A DNA stretch of 64,000 nucleotides from contig NC_081817.1 of NCBI RefSeq assembly GCF_030704535.1, positions 3,735,001 through 3,799,000 on the forward strand, in the 5' to 3' direction. Below, in pieces: positions 1-14,400 of this stretch; within the stretch, counting starts at the first letter, position 1; each line of letters starts with the position of its first letter. The position numbers were made by a program, and so were the translations under genes. Origin of the DNA: Vitis vinifera (Eukaryota > Streptophyta > Magnoliopsida > Vitales > Vitaceae). Below the pieces are notes generated by a model. That model was not told the origin of the DNA and made no database searches. It saw only the letters and a list, made by a program, of their open reading frames with translations.

Positions 1-3000
1 TGCATATGTTCATGCATGATGCCTCGAGTCCATTTCAAAGAGATGTTGACATATCTTATCTAATGAGATATAAAGTGGCATAAAAAGTTGATTTTCAAGA
101 GTTTCTACTGAGCAATTTTATTTGACCTTTTGGGTCAAAAATGTTGTGCAATGACCGCAGGAACAGCTCTAATTTGGAATCAAACTAAAAAAAAAAAAAG
201 GCAATTTTTAAGGTTTAGCACCTGGAATGAATAGAGAAATTTTCTAACGAGAGAGTCAAGTGGTATCCATATGATGTGCACTCGGGGGTCTTTATCTTGA
301 GCATTTTGGGTAACTTTTTTATGATCTTTTGGTAAATTTGGGAGATTTGAGTTAGGGCTTTGTTTTTGGTATTTTCCATGAGATTGTGCTAACTTGTAGG
401 CAACTACATACCATGTCAAGGTTACCTCAATGAGATCGTTACCTATATAAGATGCGTTAACATTGTGAGATTTGGTTTAACCCTGAGGTGGAAAACAATA
501 TTTGAATTGTGAGATGGACTCATGGCTATTGAGATTCCTTAAATTTTTATTTTTATTTTTTAATCTTCTTTCTTTTAATAGGAGGATTGTGAGATTATTT
601 GATCTTCATTAAAATCCTATGAAGTTGTTATCATGTATGAAATCAAATCAAGCTGGCCTTCTTTGCTCTTTTCCTTTCTAAACATGTGTGAGAGATGGTA
701 TATTTTATGTGTGATCATTATTTGTGCCAACCTATTGATATCCATTATTTGTCAAACTAGGTGATTTGGCTTGGCATTTTGAAATAGTCAAGAGGGACTT
801 GCGTTAGTTTTATATGGAAGTTTAAGTGGACCATATTTTTCTTGTTGGACAGGGGGATAAGAGATTTATATTAATAGGCACCTAGCAAAACAAGGAGAGT
901 TCTACCTTTGGTACATAGGAAGTGTACAAAGTGGCGTTAAAGAAATAAAAACAACAAAACAAAAGTATAGACCCTAAATTATCCTAATCCCCCCCAAACA
1001 ATCAATGAACTTCCTAAAGGGTCAATTAAGAGATGGTAGTAGTTCCTCGATCTCAATCCAAGGAGCTAAGGTGAGGAGAAGGAAGGTTAGTAGGTATGTG
1101 GGTCTATATGGACCATTCAAACATAATATCAAGGGGAGAGGTCTATAGACCCAAATTAGAAGGAAGTATAGGAATTAGGATGAATGAAGAAGATATAGAT
1201 AAAACTTCAATTACTAAGCTAGAGTGGAGAATTCTTATTAATAGTGATAGCATTTGGCTTAGGGTTATGAGGGAAAAATATATTAAAAACAATCAAGATC
1301 CCTAAAAAGGAAGGGGATTCTATTGTTTGGGAGAAAGTTATTGAGCATAGAAAATAAATTGGAGCTAGGCTAAAATGGTACATAAGAGATGGTAGGAAAG
1401 TCAGCTTCCAGATAGACTTCTAGGTTTATATGGCGCCTCTTGTTTATGGATAAAAATCATTTACATTATATTGCTTCAATTGAGATGCTAAAATGCATGA
1501 CTTTTTAATCAGGATTCCTAGGAGTGGAATCTCCAATCTATTCCCTCAATCCAACCCTCAAATATTTTAGCAGATATTAGACCAATTCCTATCTCATCCT
1601 CTCCCACCTGTAATAGGATTTCTTGGGGATTCTTTCAAGATGGTAAGTTCACCCTTAAATAAAACAATATGGGCAATGAGAAATCCTTCGACACACCTTA
1701 GCTCCAAAGTTATGTATTGGATTTGGAAGTTAAATCTTATATCGAAAAATAAAATTCTTCTTATGGTTGGTCATTAAAGAAATCCTCCCTACTTGTGAGT
1801 ATCTAATAACTAGAAGAATCAAAATTACAAACATGTGTCATCATGCAATCAAAGTACTGAAAACATTGACCATATTTTTCGAAAATGCCCTTTTGTTCAA
1901 GGAATTTGGGATCACTTCAATTTCAATCATCCTATGCCTTTATCATATGATAGCAAATTTTTATCTTAGCTTGAAATAGTGTACAAAAACTACAAAATTA
2001 ATTATGAAAATTTCAATTGTCTTGTGGAAAATTTTTCATTATCATGTGGAATGTATAAGTTCATAGAAATCAAGTAGTGTTTAAGAAGAATCATCCCAAA
2101 CTATTTCTTGTTATTGAGAAAGCTACTTTAAACTTACAAAATCTTCAAGAATATATGAGTGACTCTTTTCTTCAAAATGAAGGGTGTAATGTTCTTTGAG
2201 TGGTTGAAAAATGGATTCGATGGATTCCTGCCATCAATGAAAGATTCAAACTAAATTTTGATGTATCAGGGATGAGGAATAAAAGTGTTTCAAGATGGAT
2301 GATTAGAGACTATAATGGAATTATCAAAATGATTGCAAGTAGGTGCCTAGGTAATGCATCAATAATTGTTGTGGAATGTATGACTTTAAGAGATGGCGTG
2401 CTAGCTTCTAAGAACAATGGTTCTTGAATCTAGAAATTGAAAGCAACTCAAAAATAGTAATAGATTATTATAATAAAAAGAGTAGAATTCCTCTTTTTAT
2501 ATTAATGTAGGATATTTAGAAGTTAACTCAAAACCTAAATATTTACAATTGTCACCATATTTATAGATAAACAAATTGTTTAGCTACGAAAAGTATTTGT
2601 AATGTAGAATCTACAATTGGGAGGTCAAAATTTTCTAGAAATTTGAGTAGAATTTGTAGATATTCTATCTTGTTATTTCTTTCAACAGAGAAAAAAGGCA
2701 GGGGTGGAGGACTCTTTCGCAGCTTGCCCTAAGTGTGGAAACCAACCTGAACTGGATGTACTCAAGTCAACCATTTGGTTTTGGATTAGACTCCATGTCT
2801 GGACCAACTTGGAGCCAACCTGATTATTTTTATTTTCTTTAAAAAATGATTTTAGAGATTTTTGTGTGTTTATGTGTGTGAGTGTATACATGTGTATTTT
2901 TTCCATTGTCCTTCATTAGGGCTGACACCTTAACATATAGGGTGAATCCAAACCATTGCCAGGCTTCTGTTGTCGTTTATTCTGAGCTCTTATTTTGTCA

Positions 3001-3201
3001 TTACTACAAAAGTTAAGGGAATAGCATAAAAATAATCTACTCATGTTGTTTGAATAGTTGATAAATTAGTATCTGCAAATCTATGGTGATATCATATTAA
3101 GCACTGATGAGGAAAAATGAAATAATTTCATTTTTATAACTGTTTCTTTTGAGCAAATGATGTTTTCATTCCTGCTTGTGTCTCATTTTCTACATGTGTA
3201 G
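1..3201. other. Gap or FPGS upstream intron: no exon found
   Basis: No protein-coding exon can be supported here. The first FPGS exon seen starts at 3202 directly after an AG acceptor, so at least the right part of this stretch should be intron of that gene. The missing FPGS N-terminus, including the P-loop, was looked for by eye and not found. The only recognisable content is a decayed LINE at about 1040-2480; the remainder is AT-rich unique-looking sequence. Confidence 0.6.
1040..2480 (+). mobile_element. Decayed non-LTR retrotransposon (LINE) fragment
   Basis: Short open stretches broken by stops read on the plus strand like the 3' half of a plant LINE ORF2. At 1096-1305 the peptide contains a tryptophan-rich run ending WLRVMREKYIK, typical of the region after the reverse transcriptase. 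At 2200-2427 a run with FKLNFDVSG and WMIRDYNG looks like the plant-LINE RNase H domain. No intact ORF, poly(A) tail or target duplication was found. It lies upstream of the first visible FPGS exon, probably inside an intron. The same type of relic occurs at about 39400-41050. Confidence 0.6.
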
Positions 3202-6200
3202 GAAAAAACTGACGAGGATGTACCAATGCCTACTTTCTTTCACTTCATTGCCTTACTTGCCTTCAAGATATTTGCTGCAGAGCAGGTATACGATTGTATA
3301 TCCTTTATCATATACATTTCTGTTTATCTATGTTTTAAACTCAAAACATCTACTACTCCATGGATCTTTTTTCTTTTCTTTTCTTTGTTTCTCTTATAGA
3401 ATTATGTGGACCTGAAAACATTGTCTAAACATTACTTACATGCAGATATAAATTTCTAAATTTTTATGTAGGTAGATGTTGTTATATTGGAGGTTGGATT
3501 AGGAGGAAGGCTTGATGCAACAAATGTGGTATGTTTAATTGTTGTTTGAACAAGAAACTGAAAGATGTATATGATCTGCAACAATTTATCATTGATATAT
3601 ATATATATGCCACCATTTTTCAGGTGCAGGAGCCTATTGTGTGTGGTATAACTTCCCTTGGGTATGACCACATGGAAATTCTTGGTTAGTACTTATCTCT
3701 TGAATGTGTCAGTGTAACTACTTGTCTTGATTTTAGTATGCTGTTTGTGATAATATAAATGTCAGTTTGGTATGCTATCTAAATAGTTCTTGTGAAATGC
3801 TGATATATGCCATAATGCTGGTTGTGATATGCAATATGATCTATTCAAATAGAAAAAAAGGGAACTACTTTGTGATTTGTGAGATAACTTTGCATATCTA
3901 TTTTCCAATACTACTTACTAATAATTGTTTAGTAAACAGTCATACATATAAATTCACAATTCTTGTCTTTCTTTTCCCAATAATAATAAAGTTAAGAAGG
4001 CAATCACCTTATAGTCTTGCTTTGGGGGTTCTGGGAGGGATAGATTGGTTATGGACCTGGCTTTCAGTATTTTTGCTTGAGAATTGAAATTATTTCACTC
4101 TTGACCACCCAAGAAGGTACCTTGGTCCAGAGCAAGACATGAAAACATGATTCATATGATGCTGGGTTACCTTAGACAATGAGGGCCGCCTTAGGTTACT
4201 AGCTGTCTAAAAACTATGCTTATATAATTTAAGATATTATGTGATTTTCATTTCCTTTCAAGTTTAGGAGAGGTTATTGTTCATATACATGGTTATGTTT
4301 AAAAATGTGCATAGCCCTGTGTGTGTTTGTCTAAAAATGACATAATATCTCGGCTGTGATCTCTGTGTACATTCTTTCTCATTTTTCATCTTTTATGTGC
4401 GAGTTACTGAGAAATATGAAGTCTCAATTCTGAAAGGGTGGCTGAACTTGGAATAATTGCTCACATAATTGTTCTGTTTTGTGCTGGAATACTATTAACA
4501 GGACATACACTTGGAGAAATTGCAGGGGAGAAGGCCGGTATCTTCAAGGTGTTGTTTGGAACTACCTTTCATTTAAATACTTAATCTTGGTCAATAAGAA
4601 GTGCTTCTTACGTCCAATACAGTTCTGTCTTTCTAATTACTTTGTTTTATACTGTCTTTTTTTTTTTTTCCTTCTCTTTTCCCTTTCATGTAGCGTGGAG
4701 TTCCTGCATTTACCGTGCCCCAACCTGAGGAAGCGATGTGTGTACTTGAAGCAAAAGCTTCTCAGTTAGATGTAAGTTATTTTCATTAATAGTTCTGCTT
4801 TAAAATTAATGTATGGTTGACCTGAAAGCATAAAGATGGACTTATGCAACTTGATTAACAGAAGGCTGTGGTATCTTTTGATCATCTGATCTAACCATGC
4901 TGATTATAGGTACCTCTTCAAGTAATACCCCCAATGGACGCCAGCTTGCTCAATGGTCTAAAACTTGGGCTTGAAGGTGAGCACCAATATCTAAATGCTG
5001 GTCTTGCCATTGCACTGTGCTCTACTTGGCTTCAAAGAACCAGCCATCTTGAAATCAACTACCTGGAACAGACTGTAAGTTCTATCACATGGAAAATGTT
5101 CTTTCGGGAGCATGTTTTGTTATATTAAATGGGATTTGTTGTTTCTCCATGGAAATAGAGCTCTCTACCTGAGCAGTTTATTAAGGGGCTAACAACAGCC
5201 AGTTTACAAGGGCGGGCTCAGATTGTTCCTGATCGTTGTATCAATATTGAAAGCCCTGGAGATTTGGTTTTTTATTTGGATGGAGCTCACAGTCCTGAAA
5301 GCATGGAAATATGCGCAAGATGGTTTTCTCTTGCCATTAAAGAAGATGATCAGCAACCGACTTTGAATTATCAACCACAGGATGATGTTGGATCCTCACG
5401 TGAATTGGTGCAGAAGGATTATCATGGAACTTCCAGGAAGAACACCACACAGGTAAGCATAATTCTCAGTGCTCTTGGATCTCTTCTCTTTGTGGATTCA
5501 TTGGAAAGTAGTTGGGAAAGTAAAATTACAAAGCATATAGGCACACACCCACACAAACACATACACAGTGGCAAAAACCCCTCAAAGATGGCTAGGTTTG
5601 CCTGAAGGCCCTACCAACTATTTGATAAGTGTGCATTAAGTGAAAAGGAGGAGATTGATAGATCTTACCCCAAAAAGTCCCTTAAAATTTTATTTTTGAA
5701 GAAAAACTATTCTTCATGACATAATTATGCTTCATTCACAAAGCACCCAGCCACATGGATGCATCCCTGGAAAATATGCTGGCAAGTGACATTTAGATGA
5801 GATGAAAGATATTCAAAACTCTTCAGATAGATGTAAGATTCCCAGCTCTTCTTCATTGAGAGCTTTTATGAATAGGAAGTGTTTATTAGTATCTACTTAT
5901 CATTGAAAATTTTGGCTATTTGTGTTCTAATGCTTATTTCTATTTTGCATGGTACTAAGATAGTATTGTTGAAAAATACGTGCAGATACTTTTGTTCAAT
6001 TGTATGTCAGTGCGGGATCCTCATTTGCTTCTTCCACACTTGATGAATACATGTGCTAGTCATGGTAAGTATCAAAAAAATATCCATCTTTAGATTCATT
6101 CACTCAAAATCTGTTTGTAACAAGAGATGATTGTCAGATGCAGATGGAATAATATTAGAAATGGTTAAGTTACATGAAACTCCAAACTACTAAGGATGAA

Positions 6201-7709
6201 GCCTCCTATCTGATCTTAGGGTGTGTTTGGTACCTGAGAATAGGAACGAAAGTAGGAACGGGAACGGAGGTGAATTAGAATGCCATGTGGAAAAGAGGAA
6301 TCAAAATCCCTATGAGAATGGATTTTAGTTTTCATGATAATGCTTTTTTATTCTTATTCTTATTTCTAATAAGTAATCCAAATATAATAATGAATGAGAA
6401 ATTTCCCATTCCTATTCCCTATTCCCACATACCAAACACACTATTAGAGTTAATAGTTAAACCATCCTCTGAAGAGCAATAAGAAAGAGAGAATTTATCC
6501 AAATAAATAAATAAATAAACAAAAACCTTTGATGGTCATGGAATTTAAAATGTGAAATTGATGGTTCAGGTGTCCACTTCAAGCAGGCGCTCTTTGTGCC
6601 AAATATATCAGTATACAATAGGGTTGGATCTCATGCTCTTCCCCTGACCGATTTGCAAGTTGACCTGTCATGGCAGTTGACTCTTCAAAGACTATGGGAG
6701 AGCCTCATCCATGGTATGCATTCCTTCAATCTTATTGAGATCATAAAAAATTTCACTGTTTCTTTATCAATATGCTTGTATTCTAACTTCACCTGTTGCT
6801 ACAGCAGTGAACCAAACTCCTTTTTACCAGTGGTTACACTTAGTATAGTTTGATTATTTCATAATTCTTTCATGGAAATTGGGATGTAATTTGAACTAAT
6901 CAGTCATTATCTTGTTTCACTTGCTTGGTGGGTGTTTTGATAAATTCTTTCATTAATCAGGAGGTGTTATGAGGCAGCTTGTTTTCTTTGACTTGATCTG
7001 TATGTTTGATGAACTTTTGACTTAATAGGAGGGGATGCCAAGAACATAGATACTCGTGAAGAAGGAAAAGATGATACAGAAAAAAGTGTGATAAGTTGTG
7101 AGAATAGCACTGTGTTTCCTTCTCTTCCGTTAGCCATTAAATGGCTCAGGGACAGTGTTCGACAGAATCAATCTGTTCGCTTTCAGGTAATGCCAACCTT
7201 TTTTTGGAACAAAATTGATATATATATATATATCTCAGATTCATCATCCTGTTTGGTAAAAACTTTTTTATTTTTATTTTGCTCTTTTTAAACTTTGATC
7301 TCCTGATTGTTGTCACTGAGCATGTGAAACTGAAGCTTATATTTGAAAGTCGAAAATCTTTGAGAAAGAAGAGAAATTAATATCAATTCAATCTTTTGAT
7401 GACTTTTCATCACAGGGTTTATGTTGTGGGGTACTATGGTACACTTACTATCAGTTTTGCCCTGCCTATTATGGGATGAAATTGTCTTACTAAATAAAGT
7501 CAAGTCATTTAATCTTGATTGCTTGGGAAGCCCTTGAGACCAGTTCTCATAAAAATATAAGAGCTTAGCATATAAAAATCCCATTGATTTTTCTTACTTA
7601 TCTTTAGTTAATATCGCATTTTCTATTTTCCTTGTAATTGATTCATCAGGTTCTTGTGACGGGCTCATTACATCTTGTGGGTGATGTGTTGAGATTAGTT
7701 AAGAAGTGA
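3202..7709 (+). CDS. FPGS: Folylpolyglutamate synthase, 3' part (11 exons)
   Basis: This enzyme adds glutamates to tetrahydrofolates using ATP, retaining folates in the cell and improving them as cofactors. Exons joined at GT/AG sites: 3202-3285, 3472-3528, 3624-3684, 4502-4548, 4694-4771, 4910-5074, 5159-5452, 5986-6064, 6570-6713, 7029-7186, 7650-7709. They give 408 codons plus stop with phases that all agree. Visible Mur-ligase-family motifs are [24 protein letters not shown] and GEKAGIFK in the central domain and [12 protein letters not shown] at the start of the C-terminal domain. The N-terminal part, including the GTKGKGS-type P-loop, is not in the window, so the first exons lie further upstream, or the copy is truncated. 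The missing N-terminus also means the plastid, mitochondrial or cytosolic isoform cannot be assigned. The gene converges on NEDD1, with stop codons about 0.8 kb apart. Intron 8 holds a MITE. Confidence 0.9.
6219..6443. mobile_element. Tourist/PIF-Harbinger-type MITE in FPGS intron 8
   Basis: The left end reads GGGTGTGTTTGGTACCTGAG. The right end, read in reverse complement, starts TAGTGTGTTTGGTATGTGGG. These ends make imperfect terminal inverted repeats that extend into GAATAGG-type sequence. The element is 225 bp, has no ORF and is flanked on both sides by TTA (6216-6218 and 6444-6446), the 3-bp target duplication expected of this superfamily. It lies wholly inside the intron between exons 6065 and 6569. 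Confidence 0.75.
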
Positions 7710-8499
7710 GGCATGGCATCTAATGCCGAAGACCCCTTTAGTCGCATGCGGGTCGCTCTGCAACGAGGTACCGTATGTATTCCCGATTGCAGGGCTTCAT
7801 GCAAACATTTAAAGCCCACTTACCCATCTACTCCAATCCAACCTGATACTACTTCACCAAACGCTCAAGAGAAAGAAATGAGTTTTTGGATCATTTTTTG
7901 TACGGTAGCCTCCTTTACAATTGAGGCACTGCAGGAGTGGTCCCACTCCACGTTGTAACCGATCTTGGCATCTCTGGGATTTTTAGACATTCGTTACATT
8001 TTGTTGAAGATTGTTGTCTTTTAACCACATACTCGGAAGTTTCACATCTCTTGTGCTCGATGCATTTTACATTTTGACTCTAGGCTTTTGGATTCTCATT
8101 TCTTGACTTTATTTTTTCCCAAATTAATATTGTATTGGGGATTTTGTTTCAAAAAAAGAATCATAATTCAAAAGAATTGAGGGACATTGGTTACACTGAA
8201 CTTGGAGAATCATACGAGGATTTACAGGTAACATGCTGTATAAGTAGACATAAAAAGACGCAAATCAAAACTCAATTTCATTAGCTGGAAAAACAATTTG
8301 AATTTCTATACACATTCACAAGCTTGAACATTTTCTGCTTCTTTTCTTCATTTCTTTTCCTCGTACTCATCTTCACCACAATTAGTAAAACCGGCATGTC
8401 TATCAAAAGGCCAGTAACGAGCTACAAATTGGGAAGACAAACAACAGCCAGCTCCTTAGAGAATAGAACATCATGATATTATATGATGTTAGCAAGAGC
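7710..8499. other. Convergent 3' UTR region of FPGS and NEDD1
   Basis: This is the gap between the two facing stop codons and should hold both 3' UTRs and polyadenylation sites. The first part (7710-7960) is GC-balanced with no stop-free extension of FPGS. From about 8100 it becomes T-rich. No additional gene is supported. Confidence 0.5.
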
Positions 8500-11400
8500 T
8501 CAAAGCAATTGGCGGAGCTGCTGGTTTTCTTTCCGGAGAGATTGAACTTCTTTCATCAGCTCCACTTGATTTTTCAAAATCGAGCTCATCACACTTGACA
8601 TATCCGTCTGTGCAGTGAGACTCAGCGACATTAGTTTCAACAAAAGCAGCAGCAAAAGTTAATTAAAACCTGTGAAGGAAACCAGATCTGTACCTCCTGT
8701 ATATGAAATTGTCTCAGAATTTCAATATGAAGGTTCTTCATATCCTCGTGTATGGACTTCTGAAATGAGCCAAGGGTCTCATCTAGGGTGCGTTGGAACA
8801 GCTGAAGCGTAAAGGAGTTTCCCTGCTGTGAATCTGTCTGGATTGGGGCTTTCTGAGGTTGTGACGTTCCTCCCTGCCACAGTAGCACAAATATATAAAC
8901 CAGATTAACCTCATAAAAGATTATCAAAAACTAGCATAAAAGATGTCTGCAGTTCATTGTCTATTACGGCATGGCTACCTTAAATACTGAGTAACAGCAC
9001 ACAATCAACAGTAGCCAAATGAATTTAGACCTGTGGATGATCTATGCTTTACTCAAGAGCATGATGGCAATGGCAACATTGACGACGAAAAATCAGGGAT
9101 GATTTATCATGCTCGTACTTTTCTCTAGAAGCAAAGAACTGAATAGTAAGAAGCAAACAGAAAAACATTTATTGAACTCATCTGATATTTCATACATTTA
9201 TTGATGGAAGAATTCCTGGTTCCATGGCAGTGGATATGTCAGTCCTTGATAGCAAGCTATGTAAAAGTTCTTCCCGGGTTTCAGCTCCTGATTTCTTTGT
9301 TTTTGGTGAACCCATTGAAAGTGATATCCCATCACTGAAGGAAGAAGTGGTGCCTATTCTCTCCGCATAAGTGGAAAACCTTCGAGGGAGATTCAAAGAT
9401 GTTGGTCCTGGCAATTCAAGGTTAGTCTGTCCGGTGACACCTTTTGTGCCTAGAGACATAGATATCGAACTAAAGGGAACATGTTCCGAAAATCCCAAAG
9501 AAGTTTCCTGACTGGAAGAGACATCTTTGGGGCGCAAATTTGCATAACCCAAATTTGAATTTGACAAGGAGCTCATACTCGTCTGACTTGTTGACACAGA
9601 TAGATCTTGTAATCCAGAAAGCATGGACCCTGATGTCAGACCACTGGTTGTCAACATTCCGAAGCGGGATGGCAAATTGGCTGACTGGCGGTGATGAGCA
9701 AATTTATCAGACAATCTCTCACCACCCCAAGCTTCTGGAGGAGTGATGGAGTCTTCTCCACTCTTGGAAGATGGAGCAGGAGTAGATCCCAGCAGTGAAA
9801 GGGAAGCTCGGGTGTCATCCTGCTCAAAGTGGGGTGAAATAAAACACTAGAGTATACAAATCAAACTCATTCACATAATTTCACCAAGGCCATGAAATTC
9901 AGCTATGCAAGAACTAAATTTTGCATCATTATGACATACTAGAAAGTTGCATAAGAGTCACTGTACACCATAACCTAATTTGCTATACATTAATTCAACA
10001 TTTTCGGTTTACTGTACTGTTTTCTAGATGGGATAGTAACCCAGTACCAGATCTGTATCATCACTCAGGTATTGAACTCAAAGAAGGTTGAACAGTTGAT
10101 TTTCTAAATTAACAAGTGGTACAAATGTACAGCATTATGCACCAAACAGCAAGTTGTGTTCTTTCCATTTGGTCTTTGGTCTGTGAGATTAAAGCCCTAG
10201 CGTCATATCCAAATATTTTAATTGTCCATTTCATAGATTATGAACTGAAAGGACAAATGCTTGAACTATTGATTTTCCAAATTTCATTCAGAAGTGGTCA
10301 AAGGTGTAGCACAATATAATGAGGAAGATATATGTGTTATTCTCTTGAATTTGCTAAGAGATACTGACCGATATTATCGAGTAAAAATAAAGGGGCATAG
10401 TCACCTAGGCTAGATAATATTTCAGCCAGAAAAAAATAAGAATAATAACAATAAAATAAAAACATATTCTATATAGAGTGATTATCCAGAGGAATGAAGG
10501 GTAAAGTAGTATCACACCTGCCTGGAAGTAGAACTGGATTTCCAATCAAATATTGGATGATCAATGGCCCCATCATCTACAAAAGGGAATCTCCTACTGG
10601 ACGAAGGAAACAATAGAGATGAAGGCTTCTTATCAACAGGCAGATGATCTTTCTTTGCCGCCTCATGATTGTCCCACAGCTTATCGAGTGAGGGCGTAAT
10701 GGGCTGAATATCCACAAGTGGAGAAAATACCTCCATATCATCCTTGAAGTTATAATTAGAACGAGGAGCATGTAATCTTGCCAATGTTCCACCTGGCCGC
10801 AGATGGTTTTTTTGTGGCGTTTCCTCTTCTGTAGATAAATAAAGCGAGCTAGATACAGATCCACCACTGGCTGCTGTAAGAGAAGATGTTTCTGTAGAGG
10901 GACCTGAACGGCCAGGATTTCGAGAAGCAGGTATTGCTGTGGAAAGTGAAAGGCTTGATGATGTCACAGAAGGAAGTGGATCTGGCATAAGGATTGAATC
11001 CTCAACAGCACCTCCTAAAAGAGCAGTCTCAGGAGTGCAATTGCTTTCATTTACAATAACAGGCTTTGATCTTTGCCAGCATAAACTTGTAACGGCCTGA
11101 TAAAAAGTATAAACATTATCCTTTAAGAATGGATACTCAGTATTAACAAGATTAGGAAAATTTGGGTAGTTATTCAAATCTGTTAACTGAATGATAATAT
11201 GTCATCAGTCAGAAAATTTATTAAAGGTGAACCTCTTAGATGGCACAGAGACAGATAGACATGAGTTAACAACCAATTAGATATATTCTGCATCAGAAAT
11301 GTCATTTGTTCCCAACAGCTTTAACCTAGTCTTTGTATAAATCAGATAATTACCTAGTACCTATATCCAATTAAATACTTTAGATCCACCTCCTAGCTGT

Positions 11401-14400
11401 TCTATTAGATTTCTCAGCAGAGTGTCATCTACTGATTCATGGGGCCTTCCACACTACCCTTCCCTTTCCCTTGCCTCCCTCTCCTCTGTCATTGTCCTCA
11501 AAAACTCCATCATAATGATGCCAGGGCATAAAGATTGATGGCAGTGAGTTATGTCAAAACATATAACTTTAATGTTCTTTGCTCTGAACGCAAAAGAATG
11601 TGGAACAAAAATGAAAGAAATGGAAAGAAGATATAAAGCCACAACCAATACGCAGAGCATTAGTAGGAAAAGCCAAATAGAATGGTATTGACTGTGAAAT
11701 TATGGAGAGAACTTTTAATCTCATCCTAGTAGTAGGAGATAAAGCACATAGAAATTGTGGTTGGTGCTGCCACTTTCCCTTGATATTGTTTTTATGTAAC
11801 CAAAGAGCTAATATGACATCATTACACATGCTTACATGCAGTAGCATACAAGCAATATCAAATTATATAAGCAGGCAGATATTGCAAAAAATAAAAATAA
11901 AATGCCAAGTTAGAATTTAGGGATCTCTAAATTGAAAGGAAAACATTAAGGTAAAAAGGTTCACCTCTGAACTACTGTAAGCACGAAGAACAGTAAAGGG
12001 CTGTGGTTTTCCTCGAACATCATAAAATACCACCCGACCATTACTTGTTCCAGCTGCCAGTATCAAACCATCATCTCTAAATGCTAATGAAGAGAAAGGT
12101 GCCTCATAAGGAATGCAAGATGAGGGTCTTCTGGAACCCGTATCAAAAGTGTATAACTTTTTATCCAGACCAACAGTAGCAATTATCTGTCATAGAGGAA
12201 AAGATTTGGAACAACAGAATGTTTGAATACTTTTATTAGAGATTCTATCGTTACAGAAGCTTCGCTATTAAATGGCATACAAAACATTCAGCATTCTTTG
12301 TATAAAGATCAAATAGACAAAAATAAGGTAATGAAGAGACCTTATCATTTGAAGGTGAGAAGCTAACACCAGCAGTTGGTGCAGAATGTTGCTTCAACCA
12401 AGAAACCTATTAAGTAGGAAAGTAATCAATTAAATACCTAAAACATTATGCATAACCAAACAACAGAAACACAAGAATTTAAAGAACAAATCAAAATTCA
12501 AATTTGATCATGTTAAATAAAGGTGGAGAAACAAAAGGTAAGTGATACAGTAATACCGATTCCATCAACACATCTAGATTGAATAAGGCACCATCTGGTA
12601 AAAGAGAAAGTATATCCAATAAGGTGTATTTGGTTTGAAAAGAAATTCCATGAAGGAACACAATTTCTTTTCCTGGATGCTGCTTTCCAGAATATAAGGT
12701 GCATATACACCTCACAGCAACACAAACACAAGCAACAGGACCGTCCCAAAACAAGATCAGGATCTATTTTTCCAAGTATTTGCGCAGTGTAAATGTTTTA
12801 TAAAGTTAACTAAACATGGAAGTTTTTTGGTAGGCATTGAACTTAGTTTCAGCAAAGGAAAAAACAATTTTGATCATATCAGGTTTTCATGTCCATATAC
12901 ATGCTTTTGCATTATTTATAACAGAAATGAACAAACCTTTGGGCTGCGACCAGTTGTATCCCACATATGTATGGACCCATCATCTCCAGCAGTCACCAAA
13001 AGGTGTCTGCTAATCCGGGAATAGTCAAGCACTCTCGATACCTGATCATAATTATCCATCCAATAATTAGCATTTAGATGGAAGAGACTCTACCAACCAA
13101 ATATCAGAAAAGCAGCCCCCAGCTGCACAAACTACATAACCTGCTCATTAGGGTCCTTGAGTTCAGCAGCCCTGGCACCAGAGGCAAGGTTGTGTAAAAT
13201 AAGATCCCCATTTAAACTGATGGAAGCCAAGTGTTCATCTTTGCAATTGTACATTGCACCCGTAATTGTATCAGTATGACCCCTTAACCATTTAATGCAG
13301 CGTTTCCTCTGTAAATCCCATATTCTTACAACTTGACCACTTCCTCCAGAGCATATGTACCTAGATCCCTTGTTGCTAAAGCTGATAGCCAATATAGACT
13401 CCTGTAAATAAAAATAAAAGAAATCCAACCAAAACACAATGAACCATGCCATTCTCTTGATCGTGTACCAAAGAAGTAATCACATAAAAAATTGACAACT
13501 TGACACAGATTTGTTGAATTGTGGCATGTTTGGAAGTCCCGTGATATCTATTGATTCCCTCATGTTGAAATTGGTCATTGCAGAAAACAACAGCAATCTC
13601 ACTGAGTTTTGGTAATATTTCAAACATTATCATTTCAAGAGAACGTAGCTTGATCCTATAAACCATCAATTTCCTGCTGGCATCTCCATTTTCTTTAGTA
13701 TATTCAATTGGGCTAACGAATGTTTACCTTCACATGCCAACTCAAAACACAGAGAGTCCATCCAGTTTCCTAAGGGTGTCCAGATGTGACCTCAAAATGC
13801 ATGCACATCTAAGCCTGGCAACACATTCTGGATTCTGGCATCTAAATAAATATCTACAGTATCTACCGCATTTTTAGGAACTTAATTATGCCGCCCTGGA
13901 TGCTGCTCTCAATCCCCACCCCAGAATGACAGATTGAGACGGTATTTTTCTCTCCAATCTTTACCATTGTAAGTAGGGAGCATAAGGACCAAAAAACTTC
14001 CTCTCGAAACACGCAAAACTGTGAGCACTCACAAGGACAAAACCATGACAAATCTAGACATCAAACAACTAAATAAGAGAAGCGTTCACCTCAATGTTGT
14101 CACCACTATCAGTCCCAGAAACTGGAATGGTCCCCATGCTCTGTCCATTTTTCCGCCACAGAGAGACCTTCCTATCATCTCCAGCACTCGCCACAACCAA
14201 ATCTGCAAATAAATCACTTCCCCGATTGGATTTTGAGAGAGTCGAGAAATGCAGATATAAAAAATCCGTTTGGTTGATGGGAAAACGCAAAACTCAATGC
14301 ATCTAAATCCAGATTGGTAGAGTAGAATTTTTTTTGTTTTCTCCATATTCAAAAACCCGATCCCTTTTTTTCCTGCATTTTCCGGGCAACCAAACAGGAG

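Noticed and set aside
180..419. 79-codon ORF near the left edge, minus strand
   Set aside because: Low-complexity composition, no domain, and no splice-compatible partners.
9540..9746. Plus-strand ORF opposite NEDD1 exon 8
   Set aside because: It is a shadow of the NEDD1 coding frame, with no domain and no exon structure of its own.
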